From Paenibacillus hemerocallicola (GTDB taxonomy: Bacteria; Bacillota; Bacilli; Paenibacillales; NBRC-103111): DNA of 64,000 bases. The notes beneath the pieces are model-generated. The model did no database searches and was not told the DNA's origin. It saw only the letters and a list, made by a program, of their open reading frames with translations. Below, piece by piece: positions 43,479 through 52,628 of this stretch. Where the stretch lies: positions 62,447-126,446 of the forward strand of contig NZ_VDCQ01000004.1 of NCBI RefSeq assembly GCF_006265175.1, written 5' to 3'. The translations under genes were made by a program, and so were the position numbers. The stretch's first letter is position 1. The number at the start of each line of letters is the position of its first letter.

Positions 43479-45107
43479 ATGAATTCGGACCAAATGCACG
43501 GAACGAACGCCGCCGGAGCGGGAAGCGCCGCCGATCCGAGGATGGGGTCGGGCGAAGGCGAGATGACGCTTACCGATCGCCAAGGGCACCCGATCTCGGA
43601 CAACCAGAACATCCGCACGATAGGAAGCCGCGGACCGTCCACACTGGAAAATTACCATTTTATCGAGAAAATATCCCACTTCGATCGCGAGCGAATTCCG
43701 GAGCGCGTCGTGCACGCACGCGGAGCCGGCGCTTACGGCTATTTTGAAGCGTACGGCAAAGTCGGCAGCGAGCCGATCGCCGCCTATACCCGGGCCAAGC
43801 TGTTCCAGGAGGCGGGCAAGCGCACTCCCGTATTTGTCCGCTTTTCTACCGTCGTGCACGGCGGCCATTCGCCGGAAACGCTGAGGGATCCGCGAGGCTT
43901 CGCCGTAAAGTTTTATACGGAGGACGGCAACTGGGATCTGGTCGGCAACAATCTGAAAATTTTCTTTATCCGCGATCCGTTGAAGTTTCCCGATATGGTA
44001 CATTCGTTCAAGCCCGACCCGGTGACGAACATCAACGACCCGGAAAGAATGTTCGACTTCCTGTCCAACTCCCCGGAAGCGACGCATATGGTGACATTCC
44101 TCTTCTCCCCGTGGGGCATTCCGGCCAATTACAGGCAAATGCAGGGCTCCGGCGTCAATACGTACAAGTGGGTAAATGAGGAAGGCAAAGCCGTCATCGT
44201 CAAGTACCATTGGGAGCCGCTAAAGACGGCGATCCGCAACCTCACGCAGAAGGAAGCCGACGAAATACAAGGAAAAAACTACAGCCACGCTACGCAAGAT
44301 TTGTACGAGGCGATCGAACGAGGCGATTATCCGGAGTGGGAGCTGGCCGTGCAAATTTTGAGCGACGACGAGCATCCCGAGCTCGACTTCGACCCGCTGG
44401 ACCCGACCAAGCTGTGGGATGCCGGGCAGTTTCCTTTTTTGCCTGTAGGCAAAATGGTGCTGAACCGGAATCCCGAAAACTATTTCGCCGAGGTGGAGCA
44501 AGCCGCCTTCGGCACCGGAGTGCTGGTCGACGGGCTGGACTTCTCCGACGACAAGCTGCTGCAGGGCCGCACGTTTTCCTATTCGGATACCCAGCGGCAT
44601 CGCGTCGGGACCAATTATTTACAGCTGCCGGTCAACGCCCCGAAGAAGCATGTGGCTACCAACCAGCGGGACGGACAAATGGCTTTCGTGGTCGATCGGG
44701 CGCCGGATCAAAACCCGCACGTCAATTACGAGCCGTCCTCGATCGGCGGACTGAAGGAAGCCGTCCCTACTGGCAAAGAACACGAGCCGGCCTATAGCGA
44801 CAAGCTGGTCCGCCGCAAAATCGAGCGCGCCAACGACTTCAAGCAAGCCGGGGAAACGTACCGCCGCTTCGAAGATTGGGAGCGCGAAGAATTGATCGCC
44901 AATTTGACCGATGCGCTCCTTGTATGCCGTCCGGTCATCCGCGAGAAAATGATCGAATATTTCACGAACGCCGACCCGGACTATGGCCGGAGAGTGTCCG
45001 AAAGCTTGGCGAAGGCGGGCTCGATCGGCGAACGGATGGGCTCGGTCTATGAGCAGCAAGGCGTAGAGATGGCCGACGAAATGGGCCGCAGCACGGACGG
45101 GTATTGA
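43479..45107 (+). CDS. Monofunctional heme catalase
   Basis: A 542-residue catalase that splits hydrogen peroxide. Around residues 50-75, [20 protein letters not shown] holds the distal His; [20 protein letters not shown] and [13 protein letters not shown] are conserved, the latter with the active-site Asn. [17 protein letters not shown] supplies the heme-ligating Tyr and its Arg. Length and sequence suggest the small-subunit type with a modest C-terminal extension; there is no large flavodoxin-like domain. AGGAGG lies 8 bases before the ATG at 43479; codons upstream of it are not part of the protein. Cytosolic, transcribed alone. I leave the symbol open because katA, katB and katX cannot be separated by eye. 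Confidence 0.95.
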   Translation: MNSDQMHGTNAAGAGSAADPRMGSGEGEMTLTDRQGHPISDNQNIRTIGSRGPSTLENYHFIEKISHFDRERIPERVVHARGAGAYGYFEAYGKVGSEPIAAYTRAKLFQEAGKRTPVFVRFSTVVHGGHSPETLRDPRGFAVKFYTEDGNWDLVGNNLKIFFIRDPLKFPDMVHSFKPDPVTNINDPERMFDFLSNSPEATHMVTFLFSPWGIPANYRQMQGSGVNTYKWVNEEGKAVIVKYHWEPLKTAIRNLTQKEADEIQGKNYSHATQDLYEAIERGDYPEWELAVQILSDDEHPELDFDPLDPTKLWDAGQFPFLPVGKMVLNRNPENYFAEVEQAAFGTGVLVDGLDFSDDKLLQGRTFSYSDTQRHRVGTNYLQLPVNAPKKHVATNQRDGQMAFVVDRAPDQNPHVNYEPSSIGGLKEAVPTGKEHEPAYSDKLVRRKIERANDFKQAGETYRRFEDWEREELIANLTDALLVCRPVIREKMIEYFTNADPDYGRRVSESLAKAGSIGERMGSVYEQQGVEMADEMGRSTDGY

Positions 45108-45282
45108 CGCTTCGACGACGGCGGCGCGACTCGACTCGACCGGCCGCGTGCGGCGCTTGCGCTGACGTGTCCGGGGGGACGTCCCGCTTCAAACCGGCCG
45201 CTCGCGCGGGCTCCAGCTCCCCCCGGATCGGGCTTGCTCCGGATCGGCCGAGAGTACCCGGCCTAGGCCAACGATCACGGGA

Positions 45283-45470
45283 AATAACGGAATTTAATTC
45301 CTCTATTCCCCGTTTTTTTGTTACTTCGAGAAAATAGAGGAAATTTATTCCGCTAATGTTCTCCTATGCTGGTATCGGAACGGTGAAATGAAGAAATAGC
45401 GGAATACAGTTCCTCTATATGCTGAAAGTTTGTTGTTTTCGCGCAAATACCGTACTGGAGTTCCGCTAAT
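45283..45470. repeat. Four 25-base imperfect palindromes (locus A)
   Basis: Units at 45283-45307, 45333-45357, 45395-45419 and 45446-45470 share the pattern AATA-N2-GGAA, five to six variable bases, TTCC-N2-TAWT. Each can fold on itself. Spacing between unit starts is 50-62 bases. Four more units occur at 55383-55571. They lie in a 580-base gene-free gap between catalase and hsp20; they look like a dispersed intergenic repeat family. Confidence 0.65.
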
Positions 45471-45476
45471 AGTTGG

Positions 45477-45520
45477 AGCTGCTCGAACGCAGACCGCTAA
45501 AGCTGCTCGAACGCGGACCG
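45477..45520. repeat. 20-base direct repeat
   Basis: AGCTGCTCGAACGC-RG-ACCG occurs at 45477-45496 and 45501-45520 with one difference (period 24). No coding role is seen. Confidence 0.6.
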
Positions 45521-45620
45521 ACTCGCATCCGGTTGTGGGGAGCGGGCTTGTTCGCCGCTCACCCGACTGCACGAAACCGATAGCCTGTCATCGGCTCAAC
45601 TATAAGCGCCATGCCGAAAA

Positions 45621-45661
45621 GCCGAAACCGCCGCGACCAAATAGGTCATGGCGGTTTCGGC
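45621..45661 (-). terminator. Terminator of the hsp20 gene
   Basis: A perfect 12-base stem, GCCGAAACCGCC (45621-45632) and GGCGGTTTCGGC (45650-45661), with a further GACC/GGTC inner stem, is followed on the minus strand by TTTT. It lies 27 bases after the hsp20 stop. Confidence 0.8.
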
Positions 45662-45687
45662 CGAATCGGAGCCCTGCCGCGTCGGGC

Positions 45688-46125
45688 TCAGTGGAACTCG
45701 ATATCGATCTGCTTTCTCGGCGGCGGCTGCAGCTTCCGCATGCGGATTTCCAGAACTCCGTTCCGGTAGCTCGCTTTGATGCCATCCTCGTCGACGGCGG
45801 ACGGCAGCGTGACCGACCGGTGAAAACGCCCGAAGAAGCGTTCGCGCTGATGCATCTGCTCTTCCTTCACTTCATGCGTCCGGTTGATCGAGCCGGCTAA
45901 GGTAAGCATATTGCCCTGCACGTCGATTTGCACGTCTTCCTTTTTCTCCAAGCCCGGCAAATCGCACGAAGCCACGACTTCCTCGGCCGTTTCGTGCACG
46001 TCGATCCGATGCGCGCCAAACTGCTGGTCCCCGCGCACGAATGCGGGAAAGTCGTTGAACAAACGGTCGAAATCTCGTTTCCAGCCATCCACATTGCGGA
46101 ATGGCTCGAATGGAATCAAAGCCAT
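45688..46125 (-). CDS. Hsp20/alpha-crystallin family small heat-shock protein
   Basis: A 145-residue ATP-independent chaperone. The short N-terminal arm (MALIPFEPFRNVDGWKRDFD) is followed by the alpha-crystallin domain: RIDVHETAEEVVASCDLPGL, VQGNMLTLAGSINR, ERFFGRFHRSVTLPSAVDED and the signature YRNGVLEIRMRK (form of A-x-x-x-N-GVL). The usual C-terminal IxI motif appears as IDIEF. AAGGAGG precedes the ATG at 46125; an upstream extension to 46182 has no site. It stands alone. No CIRCE element is seen. Confidence 0.92.
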   Translation of the reverse strand: MALIPFEPFRNVDGWKRDFDRLFNDFPAFVRGDQQFGAHRIDVHETAEEVVASCDLPGLEKKEDVQIDVQGNMLTLAGSINRTHEVKEEQMHQRERFFGRFHRSVTLPSAVDEDGIKASYRNGVLEIRMRKLQPPPRKQIDIEFH

Positions 46126-46215
46126 GATCGGCATCCTCCTTGGGAATTGTCGTTCATGTACAGGTTTCCATTGTATGGACAAAGGTATGCATCGCCTGCC
46201 GGGGCAAAAGCCGGT

Positions 46216-47166
46216 TTACGGCTCCATATGTCCCGGGGCGCATCGATGGGTCAAAGACCGGCTGAAATAATCGTCCAGAAGCTCCAGTTTGAACTCGGAG
46301 ATCACCTCCCGAACCGTAAACTCATCCGTTTCGCTGGAAAGGAGAACCGAACCGAGCAGACCGGGATCGTGGATCTTCACCTTGGAGCCGTATTTCTGCT
46401 TGATCGCCCGGAAGTGGGCGCCGTTCTCGTCAATGTGCAGGACCGCACAGTCCAAATTGACCGTGGTCGTCACGTACGGGTAATAATTCGTGCTTTGGGC
46501 TACCGTTTCGCCGAGCGGCGAGACGATCGAGCACGGCAAGCCGGCGATCGATCCGACGAAATGGGCGCGGCACGAATACGCCCAATAATTTTGCATAAGC
46601 GCCCCGTGATACATCGACGGGAAGACGATCAAGTCGGGCTTCGCCTGTACGTATTTCAACCTCAGCTCGTCAAAGTTCAAATCGAAGCAGATGGCGCAGG
46701 CGACCCGCCCGAAATCGCACTCGAACACGGGGGCATCCTTGCCGTACAAAATGCCGTTCAGGTTGTACTCGTTGGGGACGAGATGATTTTTGTGATAAGT
46801 GCCCGTCACCCGACCTTGCCGGTCGATCAGCTGCGCCGTATTGCGCCAGCTTCCGTCTTCGGCTTGCATGTGGCTCGGGTATACGATGTTGCAGCCATGC
46901 TTTGCGGCAATGCCGGCAAAAAAGTCGCGTATCCGGTTGCCCCGCACCCGGTAATACTCCATCCGCCGTTCTGTCGGATACGACGATTTGCTCGGTCTGT
47001 CGCACGCCTCCGGCAGGACGATCAGATCCGGCTTGTCGGGAAGCACGAAACCGAGCATCCGCTCCCAATGCGCGATCATCCTTCCGACCGCTTCCTCCGC
47101 CGGGACGGTTGCCTCGATAACGCAAGGCGCCGGACCGAGACTGCTGATTTTTACATAGTTGGCCAT
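46216..47166 (-). CDS. Carbon-nitrogen hydrolase (nitrilase superfamily)
   Basis: A 316-residue cytosolic amidase or nitrilase. The Glu-Lys-Cys triad is visible: IVLPEACDR, GTYHKNHLVPNE and AICFDLNF. Residues 1 to about 260 form the nitrilase fold. The protein is longer at the C-terminus than omega-amidases. AAGGAG lies 8 bases before the ATG at 47166. The gene begins 27 bases after the SBP stop (47194), so the two are co-transcribed and probably under the divergent GntR-SBP fusion regulator. It may hydrolyse an amide group on the imported compound, for example an N-acyl amino sugar or carbamoyl group; this is an inference. Confidence 0.87.
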   Translation of the reverse strand: MANYVKISSLGPAPCVIEATVPAEEAVGRMIAHWERMLGFVLPDKPDLIVLPEACDRPSKSSYPTERRMEYYRVRGNRIRDFFAGIAAKHGCNIVYPSHMQAEDGSWRNTAQLIDRQGRVTGTYHKNHLVPNEYNLNGILYGKDAPVFECDFGRVACAICFDLNFDELRLKYVQAKPDLIVFPSMYHGALMQNYWAYSCRAHFVGSIAGLPCSIVSPLGETVAQSTNYYPYVTTTVNLDCAVLHIDENGAHFRAIKQKYGSKVKIHDPGLLGSVLLSSETDEFTVREVISEFKLELLDDYFSRSLTHRCAPGHMEP

Positions 47167-47193
47167 CTCACGCACTCCTTCTCCCTATATCGT

Positions 47194-48510
47194 TTATTTC
47201 GTTTTCTGCTTCAATTCCTCCAGCGCCTTGTTCAGCTTCTCGTCCGCCTCGCGCATCGCCGTGTTGATATCTTTGCCGCTGTAAACGATTTCGTCGAACG
47301 CATTATTGGCGAAAGTATGGGCGGCTACGCCTCCGAACGTCTGGATGCCGGCCATCTTCGGTTTCGTGAAGGCGACCATATTTTTCGAAGCCAGCTCCGG
47401 GTAGGTTTTGCCGAATTCGTTATGAATCGGCTGGCTCGTCAAAACGGACATCCACAAATGGCGCGACATGTCGAGCTGCACCTCGTCGGACAGCATGACG
47501 GAAATGACTTTGAAGGCGGCCTCCTTCTGCTTGGCGCCGTTCGGGATCAGCAGGAAATTGGGGTCGACCCGGGCTCCGTAGCCCGGAGCTTTTTTATTCT
47601 GCGGATACGTCACGATATCCCAATTGAGCCCCGGCACGGTCCTCATCGATCTTGCACGCGTAGCGGAACTGGCGATCATCGCCAGGCTCCCTTTCGTGAA
47701 CAGGCCCAGATTGTCGGTGCCTTTCGGCGGAAAGCCAGGGACGTTGTACAGACTGTACCATAGCTCATACAGTTCCTTCCAGCCGGGAGACTGCAGCATG
47801 CTTTTGTTCGTCTGCACATCGACCCAAGGCAAGCTCAACTGATAGGCTCCCCGGAAAATATTGTCCGGGTACAAGCCATAGTAGGATACGCCGCCGTCGT
47901 CTCTCCTGAATTTGACCGCCAAATCGCGGATTTCTTCCCAAGTCATATTGTCTTTCGGATACGGCGACGCCATCTTGTCGAACAAATCCTTGTTGTAGAA
48001 CAAGGCGAAAGCCTGATTGTAGAAAGGGAGTCCGATCAAATCTTTCCTGCCCGTCGTACTCTTGATCGTATTCAATATTTCCGGATTGATTCTCGCCGTG
48101 TCGAATTTGTTCGTCTTGATCAGTTCCTCGATCGAATATTCCAGCCCGAGCTCCGCGTACTGGGACAGATCCAGCGCGCCGTTCATATACAGGTCGGGTA
48201 TTTCCCTGGCGGCGACGAGCTCCGTAAGCGTCGTCCCTTTCTGGCTGAAATCGATCCGCTCCACCGTAATATGAGGGTATTTTTTGCTAACCGGGACTTT
48301 GACGAAGGTATCGAAATCCTCCGCTGTAATCAAACTGCCGCTCATCGCGAATTTGACCGTTACCGGTACCGGCGGCTTCTCCGCCTGTGTCGTATCGGCA
48401 CCGTCTTTCCCCGACGCCGGCTCTCCCGCGCCCTTCCCGTCCGAACATCCTGCCAGCGTCGATACGATCAACGCCATTGCGCATACTGCGACCGTCCCCC
48501 GAAATCCCAC
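47194..48510 (-). CDS. ABC transporter substrate-binding lipoprotein (cassette 5), GTG start
   Basis: A 438-residue solute-binding lipoprotein with lipobox TLAGC near residue 21. It has FYNKDLFDKMASPYPKDNMTW and the C-terminal DINTAMREADEKLNKALEEL shared by the SBP set. The GTG at 48510 is placed about 9 bases after GGGGGG; an in-frame stretch upstream to 48603 does not look like a signal peptide. First gene of a two-gene operon with the nitrilase-family gene. No permease genes are present. Confidence 0.85.
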   Translation of the reverse strand: MGFRGTVAVCAMALIVSTLAGCSDGKGAGEPASGKDGADTTQAEKPPVPVTVKFAMSGSLITAEDFDTFVKVPVSKKYPHITVERIDFSQKGTTLTELVAAREIPDLYMNGALDLSQYAELGLEYSIEELIKTNKFDTARINPEILNTIKSTTGRKDLIGLPFYNQAFALFYNKDLFDKMASPYPKDNMTWEEIRDLAVKFRRDDGGVSYYGLYPDNIFRGAYQLSLPWVDVQTNKSMLQSPGWKELYELWYSLYNVPGFPPKGTDNLGLFTKGSLAMIASSATRARSMRTVPGLNWDIVTYPQNKKAPGYGARVDPNFLLIPNGAKQKEAAFKVISVMLSDEVQLDMSRHLWMSVLTSQPIHNEFGKTYPELASKNMVAFTKPKMAGIQTFGGVAAHTFANNAFDEIVYSGKDINTAMREADEKLNKALEELKQKTK

Positions 48511-48888
48511 TGTCACCGCACCCCCCGAACTTGGTTCCTTGCCTCTTCCCTGAATGGTCCATTCCGGATAAAAGTATGAAACTCGTTCCCCCGTCGATGC
48601 CATGCTTGCAAATCGGACATGCTCGCATTATCGCGGCACTAAGCTCATTGACGTCAACACCTCACTCTTTGGTATTTTCTTGGTATGTTATTGATTATAT
48701 GCCGCCATTGAAACCGCTGTCAATACATGAAATCCATATGTCCAACTGTCGATCGATCGCACCGCGCCATGACAAAACGGTCCATTTGAACTATAATAAT
48801 AGATGAAAAAGGACGACATGCCTTTGGCCCAATAACATACCAGCGTCCTGTCATGCAGCATTTGATTTGGATCACACGGAGGATAGCC
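48511..48888. promoter_or_regulatory. Divergent promoter region of SBP and GntR-SBP fusion genes
   Basis: No gene is seen in about 380 bases. It holds a cre-like site at 48708-48722 and an A/T-rich stretch around 48790 (AACTATAATAATAG) that may be a promoter. It should carry the operator of the GntR-type regulator, but I cannot name it. Confidence 0.4.
48708..48722 (+). promoter_or_regulatory. Candidate CcpA cre site
   Basis: TTGAAACCGCTGTCA matches WTGNAANCGNWWNCA at 14 of 15 positions and sits in a wider ATTGA...TCAAT palindrome. It lies between the divergent SBP and GntR-SBP genes. Confidence 0.45.
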
Positions 48889-50271
48889 ATGAACGTATAC
48901 GAAGCGAAGACGACTCCCAAGGCCAGACTCCTCAAAATGGTCACGACATTGCGCGAGGAAATCGTTGCCGGCAAACGCAGGGAAGGCGAATTTATTCCTT
49001 CGGAGCTGAATTTGTGCGAGCAGTTCCGGCTAAGCCGCAGCTCCGTTCGCAAAGGACTCGAGACGCTCGTGGCCGACGGCTATATCGAGAAGGTCGAGCG
49101 GATCGGCACGAAGGTCAAGAAGCGGCCGCAGTCGGATACGGTCAACTTGATATTCGGCATCTATTCCAGCCTGCTGAACGAAGTCAATCTGCAGGAGCTT
49201 ATCGACGTCTTTCACGGGAAATACCCCAATATCCGCATTCAGATGGTCGATCATTATTTCCCCAACAACAGGCCGGCGATCATTAGCCATACGCAAACGA
49301 AAGGCATCGACGTCATGATCGTCAACGCCTACCATTTCGAGACGATCGAGGGGAATGGGCAGGAGGAGCATTTGCTGGAGCCGCTCGAAGCGAATGCCGG
49401 CATTTATCCTTTCCTGACCGAGCACTTTACGAAAAACGGCACGCTGCTCGCCCAACCGTTCATCTACTCCCCGGTCATCCTGTGCTACAACAAAGACCAT
49501 TTCCGCGAGTTGGGCTTGTCCGAGCCGGACAGCAGCTGGACTTGGGAGGACGTAAGGACGGCCGGGAAGCGGCTGTCCAATGGAAACGACAGGTACGGAC
49601 TGTATTTCCACGTGCTGTCGGATAACCGCTGGCCGTTGTTTTTGCTGCAGAACGGAGTAACCTTTCAGAAAAACGGACAAGGAAAATACCAGTTGGACGA
49701 CCCGAAAATCAGGGAAGGCCTGCAATATTGCATGGACCTGATGAACGATCGCGATTTGTTCCCGGCCTATTTGTCGGAGAGCAATGTCGACGTGGAGGCG
49801 TTGTTCCTGAAGCAGAAAGTATCCATGATCGTCGTAACCTACAACAGCCTGAACGCGCTCCGCGACGCGCCTTTTGCCTACGATATCGCACCGTTGCCGT
49901 ATTATCGCGAGCCGAAAACGCTGCTCAGCCTGATCGGATTGGCCGTGAACCGGCAATCGAAGCAGCAGGTCGCCGCCAAATTGTTCATAGACTTTCTGGT
50001 ATCGCACGAATCGCAGCTGTCGATCCGCAAAAATACGATGAATATTCCCGCGCTGAAAATCGCCGCCGAATGGAACGGCGATGAAACGGTCGGCAATCGG
50101 CCTTCCCGCTTCCATCTGTTTCGCGAAATTATGCCGACGTTCCGCTTCTTTACGGAGCTGAACGTCCCGTTCACGAGCTTCTCGCTGATGCGGGACGAGC
50201 TGAAATTTTACTGGGCCCGTCTGGACGACCTGGATACCGTGCTGCAAAGGATGGAGGACAAGCTTTCTTAA
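48889..50271 (+). CDS. GntR-type regulator fused to a solute-binding-protein-like sensor
   Basis: A 460-residue protein with no signal peptide. Residues about 10-80 are a winged helix-turn-helix of the GntR type (LREEIVAGKRREGEFIPSEL, CEQFRLSRSSVRKGLETLVA, DGYIEKVERIGTKVKK). Residues about 90-460 resemble a family 1 solute-binding protein: ELIDVFHGKYPNIRIQM, PVILCYNKDHFRELGLSEPD, SWTWEDVRTAGKRLSNGNDR, LIGLAVNRQSKQQVAAKLF. The CYNKDHF...WTWEDV motif mirrors the SBPs of this window. Thus a sugar-binding fold serves as the cytosolic effector sensor. GGAGG lies 6 bases before the ATG at 48889. Divergent from SBP and nitrilase genes, which it probably controls. Confidence 0.88.
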   Translation: MNVYEAKTTPKARLLKMVTTLREEIVAGKRREGEFIPSELNLCEQFRLSRSSVRKGLETLVADGYIEKVERIGTKVKKRPQSDTVNLIFGIYSSLLNEVNLQELIDVFHGKYPNIRIQMVDHYFPNNRPAIISHTQTKGIDVMIVNAYHFETIEGNGQEEHLLEPLEANAGIYPFLTEHFTKNGTLLAQPFIYSPVILCYNKDHFRELGLSEPDSSWTWEDVRTAGKRLSNGNDRYGLYFHVLSDNRWPLFLLQNGVTFQKNGQGKYQLDDPKIREGLQYCMDLMNDRDLFPAYLSESNVDVEALFLKQKVSMIVVTYNSLNALRDAPFAYDIAPLPYYREPKTLLSLIGLAVNRQSKQQVAAKLFIDFLVSHESQLSIRKNTMNIPALKIAAEWNGDETVGNRPSRFHLFREIMPTFRFFTELNVPFTSFSLMRDELKFYWARLDDLDTVLQRMEDKLS

Positions 50272-50290
50272 ACGCTCCGGCCCCGACCGT

Positions 50291-50385
50291 ACGGCAAAGG
50301 AGAGCTCGCCCTTCCGCCGGCTTGCAACGGCAAAAGAGAGCTCGCCCTTCCGCCGGCTTGCAACGGAAAACGCGAGCTCTCCTTG
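50291..50385. repeat. Tandem 36-base repeat within a terminator-like hairpin
   Basis: Copies at 50291-50326 and 50327-50362 differ by one base; a third begins at 50363 and then diverges. AAGGAGAGCTCGC in the first copy (about 50297-50309) can pair with GCGAGCTCTCCTT at about 50372-50384. The region lies between the convergent GntR-SBP and beta-helix genes, so it probably works as a bidirectional terminator with a duplicated arm. Confidence 0.6.
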
Positions 50386-50454
50386 TCGGATTTCTGTATG
50401 ACCGCAAAATAGGGGCGAGCTCATCGAACGAACCGAACCGAAATCCTCGGGTCT

Positions 50455-52584
50455 CTAGCTCTCGATCGCGCCGAATCGCTTCCAGACGCCCGGGTTGCCC
50501 GCGGTTACGCAGACGAAGGCCGCATACCCTCCAGGCGTCGCGCTTCGAATCGTCACCTTGTCCCCTACGGCCCAGCGGCCGGCGGTGGGCGCCGTATCCG
50601 AGGCTTGATCGTAAACGAGGCGAGCCGGGTAGTAGGTCCCTTTCACTTTGTCCAGGTCGACATCAACAAATTTCATGCCCGCGCCATTGGAGCTTGTCAC
50701 CACATACGAATTGGGGGCGGCCCCGTTAAACACGTACATGTTCGCTCCGGGGTTTCCGATGATCGTGTCGCCGACCGCAAGCCGGTCTATTTCGGCGTTC
50801 AAATCGCCCAAAGAAAACTTGTATGCCGACAAATAGTTGCGAATCGTATTTCCTTGAGAAAGAATGGTTCCGACCGGCCCCATGACGATCCCGGTACCGA
50901 CACCCGCTATGCAGTTGTTTTCCACGTAAAGCTCTTCGAGCCGCAAGGCGACGACGCCGTTCCCCCTGTTGGCCGGAGACGCGATGTTGTTGCCGGATAT
51001 GACCATTCGTCCCCTCTTTTGGTTGTTCACTTTGTACAGCTGGATGACATTTCCAAACGCTTTTGACCGCATGCTGTTGTTCGTAACTTGAAAATTCGCT
51101 TCGGACGCGATGGCCGTATCATCCGAATAATCGTTCAAATAAATGAGATCGGAAGCGGGCTGATTGTCTGCCGGGCTGCGATCGTTCTCCATTATGTTGT
51201 TGTCGATGGCGATGGTCAATGGCGGAACGCTCGTTCCCGGGTTCCAATCCATCAAAATCATTTTGAAAGCCGAGCTATGGATATTGACGACCTGAAGCGT
51301 ACTCCGGTTGATGTAGCTTACGGCAAACGAAAGCCGGTTGCCCGCAATCGAAACGTTCGAGCCGCGCGTAATTTTAACGCAATATTGATAAATTTCCGTA
51401 AACACATTGTCGGCCAAATGCAAGTTGGAGCAGCCGAGATTGGACAAAAAACCGTAATAGGTCGGCAGCGACTGCTGCCCCCCGACCGTCGATATGCCGC
51501 TGTCCCTTTTGCCGTCCACCATATTTCCGACGATCGCCGCGCCTCTCGCGTTGACTTGTATGCCCGCCCAGGCGGCGGCGCGTATCGTGTTGCCGACGAT
51601 GGTCAAATTCGAATGACGCGCCGCGTTTTCCATCAAATCGGCGGCAATGCCCCTACCGCCCATATCGCTGATAACATTGTCGGCAATCGTAATATTTTCG
51701 CAATGCGTTCCGCCCGGAGTCGCGTCTTCCCCATACCAATTGTCCAAACAAATGCCGTTTTCCGACTTCTCGATCATGTTGTTCGAGACGATCACATCTT
51801 TGCATTTGGAAATGTAGATGTTGCCGGAGCCTTCGCCGTTGCGCGTAAAATAGCAATTCGTCACCAGCACGTCTTTGCAGCCGTAAATGGCGAGCGTAAC
51901 GCCTTGTCCGTCGATCACTCCCGCCGGTGGAAAGGAAACCCCTGCTCCGGTCACTCCTTCTATCGACAACCCGTCGATCGTAATGCTTCTTTTGTCCTTG
52001 GCGTTCAGCATGTTGATCCCGGTCGGGTTCGATTCCATAAAAATCTTCGCAGAGCGGGTTCCGCGAATGCAGGAACGATCCCGCAAAAAGAGCGGATTGC
52101 CGATTTTATAGTCGCCCGGCGGAAAATAGACGTTCGAGTACGAATCAATCGCAAGCTGTATCGCATTCGTATCGTCTGCGACGCCGTCACCTTTCGCTCC
52201 GAACCATTTGACGTTCGCCGCTCCATCGAACGTTCTGCGGTACCGGGCCCCCGAAGCGGAAACGAGAATCGTCCCCGTATTGTCCGCCGACACCGTATCG
52301 GCGGCATCGTATACGAAAAGCCCTTCTTGTCCGGCATCCGTCACATAATAGACGTCATCGGCAGCTGGAGTAGTCCAGGAGCGAATTTGCGCGATCGTGG
52401 CCGGTTCGACGCAGCGGGAACATCCTCCGTTGCCGCCGTATACGGCTCCCGATACCGTCTGTTGTCCTTTTCCTTGCGCCGATCCGAACGCCGTTCCGCC
52501 CAGCGCCGCCGCTGCGCCCGCCATCCCCATCGCCGCCAACAGCTTGCGTCTGCTCATCGTTTGCTCCATCCGAGCTTGTTCCAT
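50455..52584 (-). CDS. Tat-exported right-handed beta-helix protein 4 with tailspike-like N-terminal module
   Basis: A 709-residue protein. The Tat signal is MSRRKLLAAMGMAGAAAALG. Residues about 75-135 form the module DVYYVTDAGQEGLFVYDAAD / GTILVSASGARYRRTFDG, joined to NVKWFGAKGDGVADDTNAIQ. Regular helix rungs follow (SITIDGLSIEGV, VLVTNCYFTRNGEG, VIVSNNMIEKSENGICLD, LTIVGNTIRAAAWAGIQV). The last 45 residues (TAGRWAVGDKVTIRSATPGG then AFVCVTAGNPGVW) are the small C-terminal module also on the protein at 1303-3516. Probable polysaccharide lyase or hydrolase; catalytic residues not assignable. GGGAG lies 10 bases before the ATG. Starts 44 bases after the SBP stop, forming a two-gene unit. Confidence 0.82.
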   Translation of the reverse strand: MEQARMEQTMSRRKLLAAMGMAGAAAALGGTAFGSAQGKGQQTVSGAVYGGNGGCSRCVEPATIAQIRSWTTPAADDVYYVTDAGQEGLFVYDAADTVSADNTGTILVSASGARYRRTFDGAANVKWFGAKGDGVADDTNAIQLAIDSYSNVYFPPGDYKIGNPLFLRDRSCIRGTRSAKIFMESNPTGINMLNAKDKRSITIDGLSIEGVTGAGVSFPPAGVIDGQGVTLAIYGCKDVLVTNCYFTRNGEGSGNIYISKCKDVIVSNNMIEKSENGICLDNWYGEDATPGGTHCENITIADNVISDMGGRGIAADLMENAARHSNLTIVGNTIRAAAWAGIQVNARGAAIVGNMVDGKRDSGISTVGGQQSLPTYYGFLSNLGCSNLHLADNVFTEIYQYCVKITRGSNVSIAGNRLSFAVSYINRSTLQVVNIHSSAFKMILMDWNPGTSVPPLTIAIDNNIMENDRSPADNQPASDLIYLNDYSDDTAIASEANFQVTNNSMRSKAFGNVIQLYKVNNQKRGRMVISGNNIASPANRGNGVVALRLEELYVENNCIAGVGTGIVMGPVGTILSQGNTIRNYLSAYKFSLGDLNAEIDRLAVGDTIIGNPGANMYVFNGAAPNSYVVTSSNGAGMKFVDVDLDKVKGTYYPARLVYDQASDTAPTAGRWAVGDKVTIRSATPGGYAAFVCVTAGNPGVWKRFGAIES

Positions 52585-52628
52585 ACGCGATCAACTCCCA
52601 TAATCATAATAGGATTTGGAAATTTGGT

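Noticed and set aside
50291-50385. CRISPR-like direct repeats
   Set aside because: Only two full copies in direct tandem with no spacers and no cas genes; better explained as a duplicated terminator arm.
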